64,000 nucleotides of DNA from Yponomeuta sedellus (GCA_934045075.1 OW203732.1:18135889-18199888); one strand, 5' to 3'; numbered from the stretch's first letter, positions 20,418 through 31,310 are shown. Notes: generated by a model not told the origin, from the sequence alone. Made by a program: numbers and translations.

Positions 20418-21275
20418 AATGCGACTAAATCGAAGCGTCAATAACATATAAATAAACCAATATCAACAAACCAATTTCAATAAATACACAAGACCTCACA
20501 AGGTTTTATTAGTTTTTGGCACACGCTGGCCGAAAGTTTTGAAAAGTAGGTTCAACAGAAAAGTTTTTGAACAGCAAACGTGCGCTTAGCATGACGAAGA
20601 GTGAAAAGAGTGAATGAGTGGAACGAACGAATTCTTGTTTGTTCATTATGAAGCGCGCCAAATTAGAATTGACGCGGGAAATGTGGAGCGTTAAATCTCG
20701 AACCCAAAATATGAGCAAGTTAGATAATTATCATACACGTTCAACTGGTTCATCTTGTTCGAATATCAATATGACAAATGCCCGTAGCCGAGCTATTTTC
20801 ACTCCATTGGATTGGGTTAAAAACTTCCCTGTCCAAGATATAATTGAATTCTAATTCCTTACCTCCACAGTAATATGTCCGAAGATTAATTGAAAATTCG
20901 TCACATGTGACGACTCATGAAATTGTTCCCATATACTTCTCTGAGTCATATAAGACTCTTGGATAGGGAGATTGTTAAGTCAAAGTCTTATTATTGGACA
21001 TTTCTCAATTTCCACTGCTACCCCGGCACCCGGGGAGAATCGCTCCTTCGGTCCTAGTCTTTCTTTTATATTAAAACATTTGCCAAGCCATGCGGCAGTT
21101 TCTTGGCAAATCACAGCGCATAATTATCCTAATTTAACTTATTTTTAGGCTTATCTGCACCAATCACTCTCCCTAACATGGACACTTTTTCGTAGAAGCA
21201 ATTGATGCAGGACTTGAATAAATTTTTCATACAAAATTAAATTCTAATAATACCTGTAATATTTCTCTTCCCCAG
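20418..21275. other. Presumed intron or intergenic DNA
   Basis: No repeat of this window was found. A 78-codon plus frame at 20618-20854 overlaps a 69-codon minus frame and neither shows a domain. Confidence 0.35.
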
Positions 21276-21454
21276 CCGTGAGTCGTCAGGGCAGCTGCCG
21301 CGCTCAGCCAGCATCGACTCAATGGTGGAGGCGGCGATCTGCGCACGCCACTCGGACCCTGCGCCCGCGCTGTCCGTCCCGCGGGCTGACCGTGCACTCA
21401 GTCTCGTTTCGCCGGCAGTCGGCAGGCGAGCGAAGCAGCAGCGAGGGCAGGCGG
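21276..21454 (+). CDS. Internal coding exon, gene unknown
   Basis: Seen: the pyrimidine-rich acceptor 'atttctcttccccag' ends at 21275 and the strong donor GTGAGT starts at 21455. The 179-bp exon is GC-rich, unlike its flanks. Entering with one base (phase 1), the whole exon is open and reads SSGQLPRSASIDSMVEAAIC, then ARHSDPAPALSVPRADRALS, then Arg/Gln-rich. It leaves with one base. The Ser-rich RSASIDS stretch looks like a kinase-site type disordered region and no enzyme motif is visible. Another frame is also open but Trp/Arg-rich and less protein-like. No partner exon was found within the window, so introns must be long. I do not recognise the gene. Confidence 0.5.
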
Positions 21455-21684
21455 GTGAGTAAACACTCCTTCGAAACTGTTGAGCTGCTGTCTACACAAT
21501 GCTAAATGTTATGTAGACGGGGATTGATCTCTTAAAACTAGTCATTGTGCTGTATATTTGTAGTTGTCGTCCGTCACGAACTTAAAAATCAAATTGTGTT
21601 GATATCAATACGGAGTATGACAAATGTGATGGTTGTATTACTTAATATAACATATTTTAAACTTTCGCGACTTGTACTCATAGT

Positions 21685-22476
21685 TAGAATATTTTCGGGG
21701 CTTAATCGCGTAGTAATTTATTGCTTTTTTACCTCGACGTTTCGACGACGTTACAGGCATCGTGGTCACGAGAAGACTGATGGCTGGCAACCATTCGCAT
21801 CGTCAGCTGATGAGGTTTCAGACTACCCTCAATCAGCCATCACAAAGCACTATTAGGGTTGCGATACACTACACTGACAATGTCGGACGATAAGCCATGC
21901 GACTTTTTTCCACTCGAACATATCTTGATGACCGGATCCCACGTTTGCGACAGTTTGAAACCACATTCCCGATTAAAATTTTTGTGTTTCTTAATTTCAA
22001 CCACTTCACGCACAAATCGGCTATAATAATGGCGAACGTTGGAAAGTACCGATGGTTTGTGTAATTCTATCCAGTGGTTTGATCCTGATTCAAGGAGATG
22101 TTCCGCTATCGCTGACTTTTTCACCTGGCGGTTTTTGACTATGTTCCTTGACTCTTTCAGCAATGGTCCGCTTAGTTTGTCCGATATAAGAACTACCGCA
22201 ACTGCAATCGACTTTGTACACCTGGTGTTTGATAGGGTATGGTGTCCTTGACTGTTACTACCTGCGCTGCTATCTTGAGCAGTGGAGTGAAAACTGTCTT
22301 GATTGCATACTTCTTTAGCAAAGAACCGACTTTGTCTGTCACTCCCCTAATGTACGGCAAGTCGGAACGTCAACCCTCTTTACCCTATTTGTACGCCTCT
22401 GATACATGCCCTTCACCCCATAGCCATTCTTCATAGCAATAAATTACTACGCGATTAAGCCCCGAAAATATTCTAT
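21685..22476 (-). mobile_element. Penelope-like element fragment with inverted flanks
   Basis: A 40-bp sequence at 21685-21724 (..TTTTCGGGGCTTAATCGCG..) is perfectly inverted at 22436-22476. Between them lie the GIY-YIG-end pseudogene on the minus strand and a terminal block at 21735-21785. On the minus strand that block reads GACCACG..CCTG..CGAAACGTCGAGG. Known: Penelope terminal repeats may be in inverted orientation. The reverse-transcriptase domain is absent. Confidence 0.8.
21870..22400 (-). pseudogene. Penelope-like GIY-YIG endonuclease, frameshifted
   Basis: Minus-strand pieces, in order: GVTDKVGSLLKKYAIKTVF (about 22350-22290), VYKVDCSCGSSYIGQTKR then TIAERVKEH (22221-22141), AIAEHLLESG (about 22110-22080), and RFVREVVEIKKHKNFNREC (about 22018-21960) followed by DPVI. 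The YKV..SYIG spacing and the conserved Arg and Glu are those of the GIY-YIG nuclease at the C-terminus of Penelope-like reverse transcriptases. Those nucleases nick target DNA for insertion. At least two frameshifts (near 22220 and 22140) break it, so it is dead. Family assignment is from memory of the motif and is strong. Confidence 0.85.
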
Positions 22477-22842
22477 GTATTACTTAATGACTCGCGATGC
22501 TCATAATATTTAGTTATAATTCACAGCAACTGCAATGATGTCCTCCGCAACGATTCCGTTGACGGAGACATCTTGGCAATTATAAATTTAGACCCGAGCA
22601 TGCGCACAGGTGTGAGATGCAAATCCGAATTTGGTTGGATTGGTTGGCAACTGCAATACTGCCGAAACGTCATGAATCAGGGTAATTCCGTTTTACCTAA
22701 TGAATAATCGCTAAAAATAAAGAACTAAATTTGATGGTTTACGACCCTGGCACTATGTGAAAGTGACAACTTTGTCTTATCAATTTTTTCCGTCGAATTA
22801 AAAAGAAATTCTGGTTTTTAATATGCCGATAAAAATACGTGT
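22477..22842. other. No feature recognised
   Basis: Spacer between the Penelope-like fragment and the microsatellite. Nothing found. Confidence 0.3.
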
Positions 22843-23205
22843 TTATGTATGTATGTATGTATGTATGTATGTATGTATGTATGTATGTATGTATGTATGT
22901 ATGTATGTATGTATGTATGTATGTATGTATGTATGTATGTATGTATGTATGTATGTATGTATGTATGTATGTATGTATGTATGTATGTATGTATGTATGT
23001 ATGTATGTATGTATGTATGTATGTATGTATGTATGTATGTATGTATGTATGTATGTATGTATGTACATGTATGTATGTACATACATACATACATACATGT
23101 ATGTATGTATGTATGTATACATACGTATACATACGTATGTATGTATGTATGTATGTACATACATACATGTACATACATACATACATACATACACACACAC
23201 ACACC

Positions 23206-23247
<42 letters not shown>

Positions 23248-23330
23248 TACATACATACATACATACATACATACATACATACATACATACATACATACAT
23301 ACATACATACATACATACATACATACATAA
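22843..23330. repeat. (TATG)n / (CA)n / (CATA)n compound microsatellite
   Basis: (TATG) runs about 55 units from 22843 to 23064. A mosaic of TATG and CATA runs follows to about 23190, then (CA)n with one 'cctaccc' interruption to 23242, then (CATA)n to 23330. TATG and CATA are reverse complements, so the two flanks can pair as an inverted repeat. Confidence 0.97.
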
Positions 23331-23515
23331 CCTCACGCCTGTATCCCAGAGGGGTAGGCAGAGACCAGGGACTGCCACTTGCCAAGATCCTGACAGATCA
23401 CCTTCGCTTCATCAACGTTCATAAGTCGTTGCATGCACACACGCTGGTTCCGGGTACTTTTCATCTTTCCCTTTGCTAATACATCCCCTATTTGGTCGAT
23501 GTATGCTCAACTACG
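23331..23515 (-). mobile_element. Family D copy 3 with expanded tail
   Basis: 'cctcacgcctgtatcccagaggggtaggcag' starts right at the end of (CATA)n. Read on the minus strand, the LINE ORF ends in GIQA and a stop and is followed at once by TATG repeats. The ORF blocks are in order down to 'cccctatttggtcgatgtat'. Confidence 0.8.
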
Positions 23516-23667
23516 TATTTTCGTAATCCCTACAACTTTACATGAAAGACAGGGTCTGATTAAAAATACCTCAACTGTAGCTCCAAATCCTTCAACTCTG
23601 CTACATAAACTTGAACTCGTCTTTCCATGTTTGTGATATCTTCTTATGGTTATCATAACATAGAACG

Positions 23668-23835
23668 GATATTTGACTGCCTCGTTGGTCTAGCCGTTAA
23701 GGCGCTTAGCTACCAAGATAGATGTCGCGGGTTCAATTCCCACTGGGGGTCGCTGTACATTTGTCCTTGTACAAGTGGCCTCATAACGTATACATATGTG
23801 CCAAACCGGAATGTTTAAGTAGGTCTGCCGTAAAT
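23668..23835 (+). mobile_element. Family G SINE with tRNA-like head
   Basis: 23674-23750 carries a box A-like 'tggtctagccgttaagg' and a box B 'gggttcaattccc'. It is followed by a non-tRNA body. The anticodon stem is not paired, so it is not a functional tRNA. Its partner is at 53290-53445 (minus). Confidence 0.65.
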
Positions 23836-24465
23836 ATGAGAGACGTAGCCGTTTGCAATAGTATTTTCTAATGACTCACGATTTTCTACAAGGACATCTA
23901 AGCTATTTTTTTTAAGATTCTATTTTTTTTTATTTAGATCTTTTTTTAAGATCTAAATCAGACTGGTTTCAATATAAAACTATATAATATATGTGGTGGA
24001 ATATATGTCACACATAGTGGATATAGCATTTCAGTGGACATCTGAGATACATAATAGTACGAAAGTTCTGTAGATATTTCGTTTTTGCACACAGATATAT
24101 ATGCGTGAAAAGTTACATAATCAAGGCGCAGACAGGGGATACAATATTGACAAAAGTGGACCATAGTTAACTTGTCAAACGCATGCTAAGTGTGTTCGTT
24201 TGACATGTACATGCAAAACAAATCCTTCGATCCAACGTACAGCATTAAATCTGCAACAACAGTTTTGTTCAATTGTCGCATTAACCCGCTTGGGATTAGA
24301 GCTACTGTAGGTAAATCTTGCAAAGTACAGAGCCTACAAACAACCGACATAGGGTATCCCAATCAGTGACAAAATCAATCAAGCCACCGCAAGAGTGACA
24401 GACAGGCGGCCTAACTGGCATTTACATAATAGGAATACACGGGGAAAACGACATGCCATGCCATT
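23836..24465. other. No gene recognised
   Basis: A poly-T-rich inverted pair 'ttagatcttttttttaagatctaa' lies at about 23934-23957. The rest is unremarkable. Confidence 0.35.
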
Positions 24466-25140
24466 ACAATGGTTTTGTATAGGAATATACGGAGGTATTG
24501 GAAGTTTATAGCTGGTAAGATCTGTGTTTTCTGATTAGCCTAATCCACAGAATATGTCGTTACAATTTGTATTGTATTTATTTAAAAAAGGATAAAAGAG
24601 AACACGTTACATATAAAAGGCGATTTTGTACGATTTTGTATAGGAACCCGTATTTGAGGGTTACAGCTGGCAAGATAATATAGGAAACCACGAAGGTATA
24701 CAGCTGGTAATATTTTCTTTTTTCTAATTAGCATCCACATTATGATGCCATTGTAATCGTTTTCTATAGGAACCCTCGGAGGTATTTGAGGTTTACAGCT
24801 CGTAAGATTACCTGGTCTTTTCTGATTACCCTCAACCACATAATACGCCGTTGCAATGGTTTTGTATTAGAACCCACAGAGGTACTCGAGGTTTGCAGCT
24901 GGTAGCATTATTTCCCTTTTCTGATTAGCCTAAAGCACATAATATTACGAGTATCTCTCGTTTCTGATTAGCCTAAACCACTTAATATGTTACAGCTGGT
25001 AAGATTACTTCTCTTTCCGGATTAACCTCAACCATATAATGCCGTTGCAATGGTTTTGTACAAGAACCACGGAGGTATTCGAGGTTTATAGCAGCTAAGA
25101 TTGTCTCTCCTTTCTGATTAGCCTAAAACACATAACCATG
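24466..25140. repeat. Degenerate tandem array, unit about 97 bp
   Basis: Each unit has 'ttgcaatggttttgta', 'aggaaccca.ggaggta', 'gaggtttacagctggtaagatta' and 'ttttctgattagcctaaaccaca'. Starts are near 24464, 24620, 24751, 24851 and 25045, with partial units between. Copies are clearly diverged. Confidence 0.75.
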
Positions 25141-25544
25141 CTACATTATACAAGCATAGAAAAAATCGTAAATTTTATAGGACAGATTTAATTTAAATTT
25201 AACATAATTAAAAGCGTGAACCAACCTTGCCAGGAAGATAAATTTCACAGGATTTCAGGCTGTATAAACTGACTAAAACTGGTTTTACTTCAGACAGCTC
25301 AGAAGCATTCCTTAGACATGGTAATGAGGTGGCGGGCGGCAGTAAACCAATTATCTTGCGCACTGTAGCCTGATGGAAATGAGCCATACTTTTGTTTGGC
25401 TTTCAAAGTCTTGAATAGTCTCAATGCTAATTCGTGGTTTTTGATGCAGTCAAAGCGGAGATACCCCTTTTTGTGCAAAACTTACACTAATGCTGCAAAT
25501 GATAGTATTATAGTTAGTAGGTAATAGCAGTCTATGAGATATAT

Positions 25545-25665
25545 GGATAGATAGATAGAGAACACTTTATTGCACAACCAGAAAAAAGAATACAACTATG
25601 ATTTCTTAAATCTAAGTAATGTCATACAATTGGCGGTCTTATCGTTAAGAGTATACGGTCTACTT
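25545..25665 (-). mobile_element. Family K copy
   Basis: 'gatagatagagaacactttattgcac' to 'ggcggtcttatcgttaagag'. Confidence 0.6.
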
Positions 25666-25735
25666 ATAAATGGTAGCTGATGTGTTAATTAAGAATTTAA
25701 ATACGTGTTTATTAAAACTTAAGTTTAAACTATTT

Positions 25736-25832
25736 TTTATTTTTAATGCACTAATCCGTGCTAAGGACAATCTTAAAAACCTATTTAGAGGCTAAAAATT
25801 CCACCCATGCCGGGATTTGAACCCGGAACTTT
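25736..25832 (-). mobile_element. Family E fragment, tail and T arm
   Basis: 'ttaatgcactaatccgtgctaagg' through 'aacctatttagaggctaaaaattccacccatgcc' to the box B complement. The head is missing. Confidence 0.8.
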
Positions 25833-26830
25833 AGTTTAAATCCTGGAAAGGGACTAGCTTTACCAGTTGCCACGAATCTGGCAAATTTCTTTCGCTTTAA
25901 GGACAAACTTCGGGTAAACTTAATTATTTACTTACAAAACAATAAATAATCAATGAAATATGCATCTGGAAACGCAACACTTATTTTGTGTTAAAAAAAA
26001 ACAAAAAAAATAATTTAAATGTAGGTATTTAAATCTCGGCTGTCCATTGTAACTTTTATTTCTGTGTTATCTTCCTCTTGTGTAATTTTTTTTCTGTCAA
26101 GCGATACTAAAACGTCTGGCTTTAATAGAATAATTTCCTTAGAAAATACTATAGAATAATTTCAACAAACTCATGACATTGGTAGGTACTCGTAGATACG
26201 TAGTACCTATCGACCACTAAAATCACGAGTAGATAGTAAATTAAAACAAGGCCGAAAACTTTCTGTTACCCCTTAACCTTTAGTAGTTATTTATTTAAAT
26301 TGTTGCAAGGTGTAGCGTGCCAGTCGGCAATTTAGCCACGGAGCAGAGTGGCGCGATACCGAGGATAGCGCCTGTATATCCGATCATAGCAACGTTTCTA
26401 TTAATGGCTTTCAACTCGAAGCTATTAGAAAACGTGCAGGCACTAATGAAAATCGTCGTGATTAACAAACTTTGTTGAGCTTACTTAAGGTGTTCTAACC
26501 AACCTTAGTAGCAATACGGTTTCTTAAAACTCAATCAAGCTGAAATCCCGTTAGCTATTACAATCAAAACTTAAATTAGTGCACCATCATCGCAGTAACT
26601 ACGAAGTGCTCTTACCGCACGTATCACGTAGCTTATAGAGCTATAAGACTTTCAAATTCCCACACTAAAGTCGACCTTCATCCTTTCAAATAAGGAGGAA
26701 AGTCCTACGTGGTATGGCTGCCGCCACAAGTGCTTCTGATTACTCGAGCTAATTCAATCGGCACCATGTATCACACGTCCGTGAGACTGTTTCGATGTTA
26801 GCGCATGCGCTATGAGTACATATATTAGAA
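25833..26830. other. No gene recognised
   Basis: About 1 kb with no repeat match in this window and no convincing frame. Confidence 0.4.
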
Positions 26831-26834
26831 TTCT

Positions 26835-26905
26835 TCTATGACTGGCGGTTAACATGCTTGACTGCTAAACCAGAAGTCGTGGGCTTGATTTCCAGTAACA
26901 GCGTT
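26835..26905 (+). mobile_element. tRNA-like SINE head, lone
   Basis: 'ctggcggttaacatgcttgactgctaaaccag' resembles D and anticodon arms and 'gtcgtgggcttgatttcc' resembles box B. It adjoins the F element. Confidence 0.45.
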
Positions 26906-26929
26906 ATCACAAACATAACATAAACAAAA

Positions 26930-27140
26930 CATAAACATAACATTTACATACAGGCACATACATTGCTTCTGGCTCCACACTAGGATACCCTGTGTCGTGG
27001 GAACCAGAAACAACGACATCACAAACATGTAAACATCCAAGACCTGAGGTTTTTTTTTGTTCCCAGCCGGGATTCGAACCCGGGACCTCTTGCATGGTAG
27101 GTAGATGTGCTACCGCTACGCCACAGAGGTCGTCATATAA
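26930..27140 (-). mobile_element. Family F SINE, reference copy
   Basis: Minus-strand order: tRNA-like head 27132-27059 (box A region 'gtggcgtagcggtagc', box B GGGTTCGAATCCC), an oligo-A, 'cctcaggtcttggatgtttac', 'gtttctggttcccacgacac', 'gggtatcctagtgtgg' and a tail rich in 'aacat'. About 200 bp. It is a head-to-body tRNA-derived SINE. Confidence 0.85.
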
Positions 27141-27479
27141 ACATCCAACACCGGGAGTTTTTCCCGGGACCTTCCGCATGTAAGGTAGAGGCGCTACTAT
27201 TTCGCTACATAGGGCGTCATTATATAGTCGGCGTTATATAGGTACCTACTACGTGTACTTGCAGTATGGCCGCGACAGAATATCAGTGTTGTGGGAACAC
27301 CTCGGTGCTCCTACGACACATGCTGAGTCGAGACCATTTTAGTGGCTCAATACTTTAAACCTAAGCGTGACAGTATAAAAATGTTTGTATACGTTTGTGA
27401 TGTTCTATTTTATTGTTTTTAAGCGTATGTATGTAAACGTAATCAATGTCTGAAACGTGTTCTGTTTGTCTTTTTTCTT

Positions 27480-27548
27480 TTCTAACCTTCCTGCTATGCA
27501 GTAAGAGACCTGCGCCCCAGCCGTAGGGACATACAAAGGGTTGATATC
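27480..27548 (-). repeat. Family A copy 10, outer 5' block only
   Basis: 'aaccttcctgctatgcagtaagagacc' to 'gggacatacaaagggttgatatcat'. Confidence 0.7.
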
Positions 27549-27589
27549 ATCATAATAGTATTTTCTAAGGTTAACACGAGCAGTAGACA

Positions 27590-27700
27590 TAATTGAAACT
27601 CGTGGTCATCCGGGACCACGGCACCTGAAAAAGTGCCGAAACGTCGGAAAATTGTAAAAATCTAATAAACTAGCATAAAAACAGTTTTAATTATCATCAT
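27590..27700 (+). mobile_element. Penelope-type terminal block
   Basis: 'gaccacggcacctg' and 'gtgccgaaacgtcgg' pair as a GGCAC/GTGCC stem followed by GAAAC. The block is shared with 50025-50110 and, more distantly, with the end of the Penelope-like element at 21735-21785. No coding part. Confidence 0.5.
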
Positions 27701-27704
27701 AATA

Positions 27705-27870
27705 CTTTTTTTTCTAAAAGTGAACATCATATATCTTAACAACTGCGACAACTATTTTTAGAAGCTACAATCAGGTTCTGGACTGTCTAGACTACACATC
27801 AACAACCTGGGACTTTAATCGACTTCCGCTAAAAACTGCCGTTTTTGGCAACACTGTTTTAATGTCCTAG
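27705..27870. repeat. Family P copy 1
   Basis: Similar in order to 41980-42130: a 'ttttagaa.ctaca' block and 'cgctaaaaactgccgttttt'. Diverged, origin unknown. Confidence 0.45.
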
Positions 27871-28094
27871 ATTCTTGGAATTAGGTTCTAAAAAAGATTT
27901 TCCGAAAACGCGTTATAAAAGGTTGTTTCCATGTATAGCGCTAGTTAGCACTGTCTATCGTCTTAAGGACATTTAGCATAAAGATTCTTTTAAACGTGTT
28001 TTCCGCGCCCTTTTTGTATGGCCGCTGACAAAGTAGCAAAATACCCAGCTTTTCCTGTTTCTGAAGTTACCATCTACTGCATTAAAATGTATCA

Positions 28095-28165
28095 ATCATT
28101 CAGCTTGAACCCGGTTACTGCTGGAAATAGGCCCCCCAAGACACGCCACTTCCTTCTGACCTTCA
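28095..28165 (-). mobile_element. Reverse-transcriptase tail fragment
   Basis: 'ttactgctggaaataggccccccaagacacgccact' is the same block as at 18655-18690, so it is a short relic of that LINE. Confidence 0.55.
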
Positions 28166-29124
28166 TTCGTAGTTTGTTGGGACAATAATAAGGACGAAAG
28201 ATTTTTACAAAAGAATAGCAATTTTTCAGTAATTAACTAAAGTGTAACGTAGGTTAAAGCAATTTTACGAAAATTATTTTAAATCTGTGGGAAAACTGCT
28301 CGCGGTGTCATGGCGTCGAACCTGACGTCACGCCTAGGTAAACAAACATCTTAATTATTTGTAGTCATATTAAAGCGCGGGTGAAGTTTACGAATTTTAA
28401 CCTAAGCGTGATGTCACGCGGTCACGCAACCCTAAACACGTCTGAAAGTTAGGTTTGAATGAGTTTTATGATTTTTTACGCGGCATTTAAGTAGAGAAGA
28501 GGATTGATATCATTAAAAATACCTACGGCATTATAATGGCAGTTGGTAATTCCAATTTTAAATTTAAGTTTAAATTAGATTATTTTAATAATATTTGATA
28601 TGAAAAGGAATATAAATTGAATCAGTAGAAAATTAAATGAATCTAATTTATAAAAATCTCGTGTTGCACTGTTATCGAACTCGTCCAAAAAGGCTTCACT
28701 TATTTTTTGATTTATTTTTTGATTAATATGGCATAACAACGTTTGTGCAGCTACTATCTACATGAAAGGTTTGATCAGCTGTGTTCTATATGAACTGGGA
28801 TTTGGCGATAATCCTGAACTAAAATCCCAATCATAGCCTCGGCTTTGTACGAATTCGCCGGCTTTATTTGAAAATCGATTCATCGCATCGGGACATCGCA
28901 AATAAATTAATTACGAATGTAAATTAAGTTGTTTCATACAAATGAAGTGTTGATTGAACGTCAACATTAATTAATTTAGGTTGGTGTACCTACACTTGTT
29001 TGTGTATAGTTAAGTACTGTTTAGGCGCCTTTTCACCTCTCCATCTAAGCGTAGGCGTCAGCGAAGTTCGAACCAAACATCACTTCCCAAGTATCCACCA
29101 TTCAGCTCAAATCTATTATTTAAT
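28166..29124. other. No gene recognised
   Basis: AT-rich, no repeat match and no ORF above chance. Confidence 0.4.
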
Positions 29125-29525
29125 ATTCGATATCAACCCTTATATGTCCCGACTGCTGGAGCACGGGTCTCTACCTGCATCGCAGGAAGGTTAAGCCATA
29201 CTCCACTACGTAGGCCAAGTTCGGGTTGGTGGAGGATTGTAAAACAGTGGCGGGTCTTACTGTCAGGAGATATCAAGCCGCTCATAAAGCCTCTGACATG
29301 GCTTAACGACTGCCATTACATGGCAGCCGGCACCAACGGCCTTTGTTGCTTTGTGGTCTGTTGTCTGTGGTTTGTTGCTTCCGGTGCTTTGCAAACCACG
29401 GAAGCGCTCGGAAAAATGCCACTAGTATGCCAGGTAGTCGCGGGACGGTCACCCATCCTGCACCTGACTGCGCCTGCTGTTGCTTAACTCAAGTGTTTGA
29501 TTCCAATCACTCGGTTCGACAAGGT
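29125..29525 (+). repeat. Family A copy 11 with a short internal duplication
   Basis: Full length. Around 29341-29390, 'tttgttgctttgtggtctgttgtctgtggtttgttgcttccgg' is inserted between 'caacgg' and the 'gcaaaccacgg' block, a local repeat not seen in other copies. Confidence 0.85.
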
Positions 29526-29611
29526 CTCGATATTTAATATGGCATGTTATAAAACTGGTAACACTTGCATCTTAATATTTCTTATTAAACAGGGTATAGG
29601 ACTACAAATTC

Positions 29612-29835
29612 ACGCTAACGGTGAAGGAAAACATCGTGAGGAAACCAGCGGCTTGGTTGGCTCCGCACGTATTGACTAGTCTTTCCTGTGGTATAGGTGC
29701 TGGGCAAGCCTACACTATCTATAAAATGTCCCATGTCCCAGGCACTACAGCGTCGGAGTGGTCCCTTCACCCCATCTAGTGTGAGTGAAGATGCCACTGG
29801 ACGCTGTATAAATCATCTTATTAAGTCTCGTGGGT
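29612..29835. repeat. Family O copy 2
   Basis: 'ggtgctgggcaagcctacac', 'ggcactacagcgtcggagtgg' and 'gtcccttcaccccatctag' match 61055-61145. The start carries a family C-like 'gaaggaaaacatcgtgaggaaacc' in reverse sense. Confidence 0.65.
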
Positions 29836-30362
29836 GGTTGACGATGATGATAATGAATTGGTTAAGCGAATCCTATTTTTTTAAGCTCACTTACCAAGAT
29901 TGAAATCGGTCGCTGCCGCTGGGGCTGATCCTCAAAATGCGTTTCTAGGTAGCAAGATTATGATTGGGGACGGCGAATGATGTCACTGCCGGTTGCAAGC
30001 GACACCTCGACCACTACCTTATACGCGATGCACATTTCATACGTGGCACACGGAAAAGACGGGAGTAGCTTCACGTTTCGTTGGTATTCTTTGTAAATAG
30101 GCATCTTGGTGCTCCTGAAATGCTAGGTCGCCGCCATTTTAGCGCATTTTTATCGACTTGGAAACGCAAACGTATTTTGTAAAAAATCAAAAGTGTAAGG
30201 ATGATTCCCGCTATGAATAAATGTAATGTGAGTTGCTGTATATTCGTGTTGCGTTTTCAGTATCGTACCGTTAAGTAAATATCTTCGCGTTGAGGATCTA
30301 TTTAATGACAGAGCTGACAAATAAGCCATCGCTGTCATCATCCCTATGGAGATGAATAAAAG
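29836..30362. other. No gene recognised
   Basis: Unique-looking DNA before the large palindrome. Confidence 0.3.
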
Positions 30363-30925
30363 ACAAAAAAAAATATTAAAAAAAATAAAAGAACCCGACT
30401 GCAGTGATAAATCAACTGAAAGGGAAATTAAAAAAATAAAAGAACCCGACTGCAGTGATAAATCAACTGAAAGGGAAAATATAAGATAATTTTATTTTCA
30501 AATGCTAATGTCGAATCAGAAGAGTTCATGCTGCTTTACTTGAGGGACCAAATAATATAACTTTATAAGCATTATTTGCTCAAACTGTTGCATTTATTAT
30601 TTTATATAAAATGATGCAGTCGGGACCCATTAGAGGACTTTAAACAAACAGTAATGGGTCCCGACTGCATCATTTTATATAAAATAATAAATGCAACAGT
30701 TTGAGCAAATAATGCTTATAAAGTTTTATTATTTGGTCCCTCAAGTAAAGCAGCATGAACTCTTCTGATTCGACATTAGCATTTGAAAATGAAATTATCT
30801 TATATTTTCCCTTTCAGTTGATTTATCACTGCAGTCGGGTTCTTTTATTTTTTTAATTTCCCTTTCAGTTGATTTATCACTGCAGTCGGGTTCTTTTATT
30901 TTTTTAAATATTTTTTTTATTTTTG
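30363..30925. repeat. Long near-perfect palindrome (foldback)
   Basis: The left arm 30391-30632 and the right arm 30652-30893 are inverted with 2 mismatches in 242 bp around a 19-nt loop. Similarity continues into A-rich/T-rich outer edges for about 270 bp per arm. Each arm holds a 51-bp unit twice in tandem ('gaacccgactgcag..aactgaaaggg', left starts 30391 and 30442). No ORF is present. If transcribed it would form a hairpin RNA of about 270 bp. Confidence 0.97.
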
Positions 30926-31264
30926 ACCTTTTAGTGACCCAGTAAAACGATAAAATTTAAAGGTCCATCTGTTCTGTTTACATGCTTTAAATCGTTATAT
31001 TATTTTATGTCCTAAATGAATTTTAGTTTATTGCTTTATTTTCTTTTGATCGACAATGGACATGTCTCGGCAAATCATAAATATTTTTACTGATATACTT
31101 GTTTGATATAGTCATAGGTACCACCTGCCTGCATTAAAAAATTATGTCGTACGATATTTTTTAGCTGGTATAATAAATATGGTCTAATGGTGTTAAACTA
31201 TCTAGAATATTTGCAAAGGAAACGACAGATTTTTTTCTTTATTATCCTTACAAAAATTGTCTGT
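30926..31264. other. No feature recognised
   Basis: AT-rich right flank of the palindrome. Confidence 0.3.
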
Positions 31265-31310
31265 TTTTTATGTAGCCTAAAAACGCTCCACTGCACCTAG
31301 TTATTTAATG
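31265..31310 (-). mobile_element. Family C fragment
   Basis: 'ttttatgtagcctaaaaacgctccactgca' only. Confidence 0.55.

Noticed and set aside
22739..23479. Six overlapping frames of 128-218 codons rich in Tyr-Val-Cys-Met or His-Thr-Tyr-Ile
   Set aside because: Translations of TATG/CATA repeats. No start context, domain or splice signal.
24466..25140. CRISPR-like array
   Set aside because: Units are contiguous and diverged, about 97 bp, with no constant repeat and variable spacers, in eukaryotic DNA.
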